Positions 7,665 through 10,517 of a stretch of 10,517 nt of DNA are shown here, piece by piece. A program made the translations under genes and the position numbers. Positions within the stretch are counted from its first letter, which is position 1. Each line of letters starts with the position of its first letter. The stretch comes from Lachnospiraceae bacterium (GTDB lineage: Bacteria > Bacillota > Clostridia > Lachnospirales > Lachnospiraceae), in contig JAILFQ010000096.1 in NCBI GenBank assembly GCA_024697505.1, forward strand, positions 1-10,517, written 5' to 3'. Under the pieces are notes generated by a model. It searched no databases. It was not told the DNA's origin and worked only from the letters and a program-made list of their open reading frames with translations.

Positions 7665-7883
7665 ATGTCAAAAGAAGATGTTCTTGAGCTTGAAGGAACA
7701 GTAGTTGAAAAGTTACCTAACGCAATGTTCAAGGTTGAACTTGAAAATGGTCACGTTATTACTGCTGTAATAAGCGGAAAGCTCCGTATGAACTTCATTA
7801 AGATCGTTCCGGGCGATAAGGTAACACTTGAAATGTCCCCATACGACCTTAATAAGGGCAGAATTGTCTGGAGAGACAAGTAA
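7665..7883 (+). CDS. infA: Translation initiation factor IF-1
   Basis: A 72-residue single OB-fold protein (S1-like) with the canonical IF-1 sequence. It starts [20 protein letters not shown], has [19 protein letters not shown] in the middle and ends [10 protein letters not shown]-1 blocks the A site of the 30S subunit and assists IF-2 and IF-3 in start selection. The length is standard. The ATG at 7665 follows CGGAGGA (around 7652-7658). It is coupled to map by a 14-base gap. A terminator-like hairpin that contains a promoter begins 45 bases after its stop, so infA may be the last gene of the upstream transcript. Confidence 0.98.
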   Translation: MSKEDVLELEGTVVEKLPNAMFKVELENGHVITAVISGKLRMNFIKIVPGDKVTLEMSPYDLNKGRIVWRDK

Positions 7884-7917
7884 TTTATAAAAATTGGAAA
7901 AAATTTTAAAATAGAAC

Positions 7918-7946
7918 TTGCATTCTTGAAAGTCCGGTAGTATAAT
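7918..7946 (+). promoter_or_regulatory. Predicted sigma-A promoter upstream of rpmJ
   Basis: TTGCAT (7918-7923) as -35 and a perfect TATAAT (7941-7946) as -10 are separated by exactly 17 bases. The 34 bases upstream (7884-7917) are a nearly pure A/T tract resembling an UP element. A start point is expected near 7952-7954, giving a leader of about 60 bases to rpmJ at 8013. The promoter would drive rpmJ, the structured region and the alpha operon independently of the spc promoter. It is the best promoter-like sequence in the window. Its -10 lies in the loop region of an inverted repeat (7929-7960). Confidence 0.8.
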
Positions 7947-7962
7947 ACTATTCGGACTTTTT
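7929..7962 (+). terminator. Terminator-like hairpin after infA, overlapping the promoter
   Basis: AAAGTCCG (7929-7936) pairs exactly with CGGACTTT (7953-7960). A G·T pair (7937 with 7951 or 7952) and TAGTA/TACTA (7938-7942 with 7946-7950) extend the stem to a three-base loop, TAA. A run of five T residues (7958-7962) covers the end of the stem and the bases after it. This is the form of an intrinsic terminator for transcripts coming from infA, though the T run is short and followed by CGCTG. Read-through to the alpha operon is therefore likely to be partial rather than absent. Confidence 0.7.
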
Positions 7963-7970
7963 CGCTGTTA

Positions 7971-8005
7971 AAAGGAGAAGTTCGCAATATTTCACGAAAG
8001 GAGAA
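7971..8005 (+). repeat. Duplicated Shine-Dalgarno block upstream of rpmJ
   Basis: The nine bases AAAGGAGAA occur twice, at 7971-7979 and 7997-8005. The second copy is correctly placed, with AAAGGAG nine bases before the rpmJ ATG at 8013. The first copy has no ATG, GTG or TTG at a usable distance. TTCG (7981-7984) and CGAA (7995-7998) between them can form a short stem. The upstream copy could be a ribosome standby site, a remnant of a lost short gene, or chance. Confidence 0.6.
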
Positions 8006-8012
8006 ATAAAAA

Positions 8013-8126
8013 ATGAAGGTTAGATCTTCAGTAAAACCAATTTGTGAAAAGTGCAAGATCATCAAGAGAAAGGGCAGCATCAGAGTAATCTGTGAGAACC
8101 CAAAACACAAGCAAAGACAGGGCTGA
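8013..8126 (+). CDS. rpmJ: 50S ribosomal protein L36, zinc form
   Basis: A 37-residue protein starting [20 protein letters not shown] and ending KHKQRQG. It is the smallest ribosomal protein and sits at the base of the 50S central region, binding domains II, V and VI of 23S rRNA. C11, C14, C27 and H32 form the zinc site, so this is the C+ form. The ATG at 8013 follows AAAGGAG (7997-8003) by nine bases. It lies between infA and rpsM as usual. Unusually, rpsM is then separated by 387 bases rather than a few tens. Confidence 0.97.
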   Translation: MKVRSSVKPICEKCKIIKRKGSIRVICENPKHKQRQG

Positions 8127-8130
8127 TAAC

Positions 8131-8159
8131 CGAATTTTCGGATTAAATCCGAAGAATCG
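8131..8159 (+). terminator. Stem-loop just after rpmJ, possible weak terminator
   Basis: TTCGGAT (8137-8143) pairs exactly with ATCCGAA (8147-8153) around TAA. The stem can continue through T8136·G8154, T8135-A8155, an A-A mismatch and CGA/TCG (8131-8133 with 8157-8159). Only three T residues follow (8160-8162), then CCTAATAT, so termination would be weak. It may cap the rpmJ message or act as an attenuator before the structured region. It lies five bases after the rpmJ stop. Confidence 0.5.
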
Positions 8160-8301
8160 TTTCCTAATATAGTGCGTCAATAAAAGGCACACATATAGAA
8201 ACTGGTTCTGCTTTCTGTGTTACAATGTCCTGCCCGCGTTACAAGGCAGGGGACTCACATGGAATGTGGGTTAAGGTTGTGATATTGTGGGCTATTGCGG
8301 T

Positions 8302-8350
8302 ACCCAAACGTCATGTAAGGGTTTCCCTTATGTATCTAATGATCGTGGGT
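8302..8350 (+). other. Long bulged stem-loop within the rpsM upstream region
   Basis: ACCCA (8302-8306) pairs with TGGGT (8346-8350), CG (8309-8310) with CG (8344-8345), and TCAT (8311-8314) with ATGA (8339-8342). AA and a single T are bulged. The apical part has TAAGGG (8316-8321) with CCCTTA (8325-8330) and loop TTT. About seventeen pairs in 49 bases make this the longest local arm of the candidate RNA. No T run follows directly at the 3' side beyond TTTT at 8351-8354, so part of the region could also act as a terminator-like element. Confidence 0.6.
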
Positions 8351-8456
8351 TTTTACAGATTAATCTGTCCGGCACTGCGTAGTTTCAGAGCGTTCTTTGA
8401 TGACTCTCTCTCCGATCGGTGGTAGAGCCGAACGGTCACAATTTAAAGCGGCTGGC

Positions 8457-8473
8457 GTCCGTAAAATACGGAC
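8457..8473 (+). other. Perfect 7-bp hairpin 40 bases before the rpsM start
   Basis: GTCCGTA (8457-8463) and TACGGAC (8467-8473) are exact inverse complements with loop AAA. The stem is followed by ATCGTACTAATTAATTAA, not by a T run, so it is not a terminator. The A/T tract (8481-8497) between it and the rpsM ribosome binding site should be single stranded. Confidence 0.65.
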
Positions 8474-8513
8474 ATCGTACTAATTAATTAATTTTAACGG
8501 AGGTGCAATACAC

Positions 8514-8882
8514 ATGGCTCGTATTAGTGGTGTAGACTTACCAAGAGAGAAACGTGTAGAAATCGGACTTACATACATCTACGGTATCGGTAGAGTAAGT
8601 TCCAACAAGATTCTTGCTAAAGCTAATGTAAATCCTGACACACGTGTCAGAGATCTTACAGACGATGAAGTTGCAAGAATTCGTGATGTAATTGACGCAG
8701 ATTGTTTAGTAGAGGGTGATCTCAGAAGAGACGTAGCCCTTAACATCAAGAGACTTCAGGAAATCGGTTGCTATAGAGGCATCCGTCACAGAAAGGGACT
8801 TCCTGTTCGTGGTCAGAAGACTAAGACAAACGCAAGAACAAGAAAAGGTCCTAAGAGAACTGTTGCGAACAAGAAGAAATAA
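8514..8882 (+). CDS. rpsM: 30S ribosomal protein S13
   Basis: A 122-residue protein with the full S13 pattern. It opens [20 protein letters not shown], has the YIYGIG helix-hairpin-helix region (21-26), and has a basic tail with [10 protein letters not shown] and QKTKTNART (91-109). S13 sits in the 30S head, forms bridges to 23S rRNA and L5, and its tail touches P-site tRNA. The ATG at 8514 follows GGAGGTG (8499-8505), with a ten-base gap after GGAGG. The gene is preceded by an unusually long structured gap. In E. coli the rpsM ribosome binding region is where S4 represses the alpha operon; this provides a hypothesis for the upstream structure. Confidence 0.98.
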   Translation: MARISGVDLPREKRVEIGLTYIYGIGRVSSNKILAKANVNPDTRVRDLTDDEVARIRDVIDADCLVEGDLRRDVALNIKRLQEIGCYRGIRHRKGLPVRGQKTKTNARTRKGPKRTVANKKK

Positions 8883-8900
8883 TAAATAGGAGGTTTCGAG

Positions 8901-9308
8901 ATGGCTAGTAAAAATGCGACAAGCGCAGCTAAGAAAGTTACAAAGAAGCGTGTAAAGAAGAATGTAGATCATGGCCAGGCACATATCCAGTCTTCTTTCA
9001 ATAATACAATCGTTACATTAACAGATAACGAAGGCAATGCAATTTCATGGGCAAGTGCCGGTGGTTTAGGATTCAGAGGATCCAGAAAGTCCACTCCTTA
9101 CGCAGCTCAGATGGCAGCAGAGACAGCAGCAAAGGCAGCTTTAGTACATGGCCTTAAGTCCGTTGACGTTATGGTTAAGGGACCTGGTTCAGGCAGAGAA
9201 GCAGCAATCCGTGCCCTTCAGGCATGCGGTATCGATGTTACAAGCATTAAGGATGTAACACCTGTTCCACACAACGGATGCCGTCCACCAAAGCGTAGAA
9301 GAGTTTAA
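8901..9308 (+). CDS. rpsK: 30S ribosomal protein S11
   Basis: A 135-residue protein; bacterial S11 is usually about 130. It has a lysine-rich N-terminus and [18 protein letters not shown] at 25-42. The C-terminal features are KGPGSGRE (93-100) and [13 protein letters not shown] (123-135). S11 forms part of the platform near the E site and the Shine-Dalgarno helix and assembles with S18, S6 and S21. The ATG at 8901 follows AGGAGGT (8888-8894) by six bases. The 18-base gap from rpsM and 19-base gap to rpsD indicate a single transcript. Confidence 0.98.
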   Translation: MASKNATSAAKKVTKKRVKKNVDHGQAHIQSSFNNTIVTLTDNEGNAISWASAGGLGFRGSRKSTPYAAQMAAETAAKAALVHGLKSVDVMVKGPGSGREAAIRALQACGIDVTSIKDVTPVPHNGCRPPKRRRV

Positions 9309-9327
9309 TTAAGGAGGTAAATTTATC

Positions 9328-9924
9328 ATGGCTAGAGATATGGGTCCTGTTTTAAAGAAGTGCAGAGCACTCGGTATTGAGCCTGCAGTAATCGGATTAG
9401 ACAAGAAGTCTAACAGAACAAGCTCACACGCAGGCAAGAAGGTAAGCGAATATGGCTTACAGTTAAGAGAAAAGCAGAAGGCTAAGTTCATTTATGGTGT
9501 ACTTGAAAAGCCTTTCAGAAATAATTTTGAAAAGGCTCAGAAGATTAAGAGCGGCACAACAGGTGACAACATGCTCATTCTTCTTGAGTTAAGACTTGAC
9601 AACGTAATCTTCCGTCTTGGCTATGCAAGAACTCGTCAGGAAGCAAGACAGATCGTTGACCACAAGCATGTACTTGTTAATGGCAAGTGCATAAACATCC
9701 CATCTTACCAGGTTAAGGCCGGTGATGTTATCTCCATTAAGGAAAGCGCAAAGTCCAGCCAGAGATACAAGGATGTCCTTGAAGTAACAGAAGGAAGACT
9801 TGTTCCATCATGGCTTGAGGCTGATCATGAAAAGCTTACAGGTACAGTTAAGGAACTTCCTACAAGAGAAGCTATTGATGTTCCTGTAAACGCAACACTT
9901 ATCGTCGAGTTATATTCCAAATAG
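9328..9924 (+). CDS. rpsD: 30S ribosomal protein S4
   Basis: A 198-residue protein, the normal length for S4, a primary 16S rRNA binder that starts 30S body assembly. The block [21 protein letters not shown] (37-57) and the S4 RNA-binding domain from about residue 88 ([20 protein letters not shown]) identify it. Only two cysteines are present, C12 and C121, and no CxxC pattern, so this is the zinc-independent form. It lies inside the alpha operon, as in Clostridia and E. coli; in Bacillus subtilis rpsD is elsewhere. S4 is the known alpha-operon repressor in E. coli. The ATG at 9328 follows AAGGAGGT (9311-9318) by nine bases. Confidence 0.98.
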   Translation: MARDMGPVLKKCRALGIEPAVIGLDKKSNRTSSHAGKKVSEYGLQLREKQKAKFIYGVLEKPFRNNFEKAQKIKSGTTGDNMLILLELRLDNVIFRLGYARTRQEARQIVDHKHVLVNGKCINIPSYQVKAGDVISIKESAKSSQRYKDVLEVTEGRLVPSWLEADHEKLTGTVKELPTREAIDVPVNATLIVELYSK

Positions 9925-9932
9925 TATGCTGT

Positions 9933-9952
9933 TAGGATTTATATTAATCCTA
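9933..9952 (+). other. Hairpin between rpsD and rpoA
   Basis: TAGGATT (9933-9939) and AATCCTA (9946-9952) are exact inverse complements around the loop TATATT. The stem lies eight bases after the rpsD stop and eight bases before the rpoA Shine-Dalgarno (AAGGAGG, 9961-9967). No T run follows, so it is not a terminator. It could mark RNA processing or set the rpoA level relative to the ribosomal proteins; this is inference. Confidence 0.55.
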
Positions 9953-9974
9953 TCGCCCAAAAGGAGGGTCCGCT

Positions 9975-10517
9975 TTGTTTGATTTCGATTTTAAACCGGC
10001 AAAACTTGAGATTGCTGAAATTTCCGAAGATAAAAAATATGGCCGTTTTGTTGTAGAGCCTCTTGAAAGAGGATATGGCACAACGTTAGGTAATTCTTTA
10101 AGAAGAATTATGCTTTCTTCGTTACCGGGTTCTGCAGTAAGCCAGGTAAAGATCGATGGTATCGTACATGAGTTCAGTGGTATTCCGGGAGTTAAGGAAG
10201 ATGTTACTGAAATCATTATGAACCTCAAGAACCTGTCAATAAAGAACTCAAGCGAGACGAATGAGCCAAAGACCGCCTATATTGAAGCAGAGGGTGAAGG
10301 TGTGGTTACAGCAGCCGACATTCACGTAGATCAGGATATTGAGATTATCAACAAGGATCAGGTTATCGCCACATTAAACGGTGGTGCTGATTGCAGACTT
10401 TATATGGAACTTACCATTACAAACGGCAGAGGCTATATAAGTGCTGATAAGAACAAGTCTGATGATCTTCCTATTGGAGTTATTGCTGTTGATTCTATCT
10501 ATACACCTGTTGAGCGT
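9975..10517 (+). CDS. rpoA: RNA polymerase alpha subunit, N-terminal part (partial)
   Basis: The frame is open from a TTG at 9975 to the window end, giving 181 residues of the roughly 315 expected. The alpha N-terminal domain is present. It includes [20 protein letters not shown] (22-41) followed by [11 protein letters not shown], with the two arginines (43-44) that contact the beta and beta' subunits in the known enzyme. The subunit dimerises and nucleates core polymerase assembly. The C-terminal DNA-binding domain lies outside the window. The TTG is seven bases after AAGGAGG (9961-9967) and gives the expected [13 protein letters not shown] start; no upstream ATG is in frame with a site. It follows rpsD after 50 bases, and rplQ would be expected next. 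Confidence 0.97.
   Translation, partial: MFDFDFKPAKLEIAEISEDKKYGRFVVEPLERGYGTTLGNSLRRIMLSSLPGSAVSQVKIDGIVHEFSGIPGVKEDVTEIIMNLKNLSIKNSSETNEPKTAYIEAEGEGVVTAADIHVDQDIEIINKDQVIATLNGGADCRLYMELTITNGRGYISADKNKSDDLPIGVIAVDSIYTPVER

Larger units (their letters stand above)
8170..8482 (+). ncRNA. Candidate structured RNA or leader upstream of rpsM
   Basis: Within the 387-base gene-free gap 8127-8513, this part holds many complementary segments. TAGTGCG (8170-8176) with CGTACTA (8476-8482) closes the whole element through one G·T pair. Inside are: ACAC/GTGT (8189-8192, 8217-8220) with AGAAA/TTTCT (8197-8201, 8212-8216); CCTGCC/GGCAGG (8229-8234, 8245-8250); ACTCACAT/ATGTGGGT (8253-8260, 8264-8271); TTGTGA/TCACAA (8277-8282, 8436-8441); a long arm 8302-8350 with tip TAAGGG/CCCTTA; ACAGAT/ATCTGT (8355-8368); CCGATCGG/CCGAACGG with one mismatch (8412-8419, 8428-8435); and GTCCGTA/TACGGAC (8457-8463, 8467-8473). 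It resembles none of RNase P, SRP, tmRNA or 6S RNA by their conserved motifs. An alpha-operon leader or processed non-coding RNA is inferred. Confidence 0.6.

Noticed and set aside
8198..8226. Extended -10 TGTTACAAT as a promoter for rpsM
   Set aside because: No recognisable -35 lies at 16-18 bases, and a much better promoter exists at 7918.
8225..8425. A 66-codon open frame inside the rpmJ-rpsM gap
   Set aside because: No Shine-Dalgarno precedes its ATG, the product resembles no known family, and the frame runs through several strong hairpins; it is more likely chance within a structured RNA.
8412..8440. tRNA-like segment (GGTAGAGC resembles a tRNA D-arm)
   Set aside because: No T-loop, anticodon arm or acceptor stem is found around it; the segment fits a simple hairpin.
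8172..8482. Group II intron starting GTGCG with a domain V-like AGAGCCG
   Set aside because: The GTGCG and AGAGCCG matches are short. The domain V 3' arm that should follow is missing, the element is too short, and it does not interrupt a gene.
8170..8482. Miniature transposable element with TA target duplication
   Set aside because: The possible terminal repeats (GTGCG versus GTACG) are only five bases with a mismatch, and no clear target duplication beyond TA is present; an RNA closing helix explains it as well.

Overview
The window is an uninterrupted stretch of the bacterial S10-spc-alpha ribosomal protein supercluster. All genes lie on the + strand. It runs from the last codons of rplP (L16) to the first 181 codons of rpoA. 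Strong AAGGAGG-type Shine-Dalgarno sites precede almost every gene. Other pointers to the source are AGA-rich codon use, moderate AT richness, the zinc form of S14 (61 aa), a zinc-LID adenylate kinase, and rpsD placed inside the alpha operon. Together these suggest a clostridial Firmicute, most likely Lachnospiraceae (inferred from protein character and gene order; no database was searched).

Layout. 1-89: rplP tail (end of the S10 block). 79-6149: rpmC, rpsQ, rplN, rplX, rplE, rpsN, rpsH, rplF, rplR, rpsE, rpmD, rplO and secY (spc block). 6221-7883: adk, map and infA. 7884-8012: a terminator-like hairpin with a consensus sigma-A promoter nested inside it. 8013-8126: rpmJ (37 aa). 8127-8513: 387 bases without a gene but rich in complementary segments. 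8514-10517: rpsM, rpsK, rpsD and the start of rpoA (alpha block).

The proteins work together. Thirteen complete ribosomal protein genes up to rplO and four more downstream build both ribosomal subunits. SecY is the translocon through which nascent proteins are exported. Adk balances adenine nucleotides. Map removes initiator methionine. IF-1 supports initiation. RpoA seeds RNA polymerase assembly. Gaps inside the coding blocks are mostly 10-30 nt with a single ribosome binding site, as expected for co-transcribed, translationally coupled genes.

The coding content is conventional. The unusual material is intergenic. The strongest candidate for something undescribed is the ~310-nt segment 8170-8482 before rpsM. 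It can fold into about ten helices closed by a long-range 7-bp helix, so it may be an alpha-operon leader or a processed non-coding RNA. Second is the terminator-promoter overlap at 7918-7962. Third is a GC-rich hairpin just before rpsH (2106-2141). Smaller hairpins lie before rplF, adk and rpoA. All pairings were found by eye; none has been tested by folding software or covariation.
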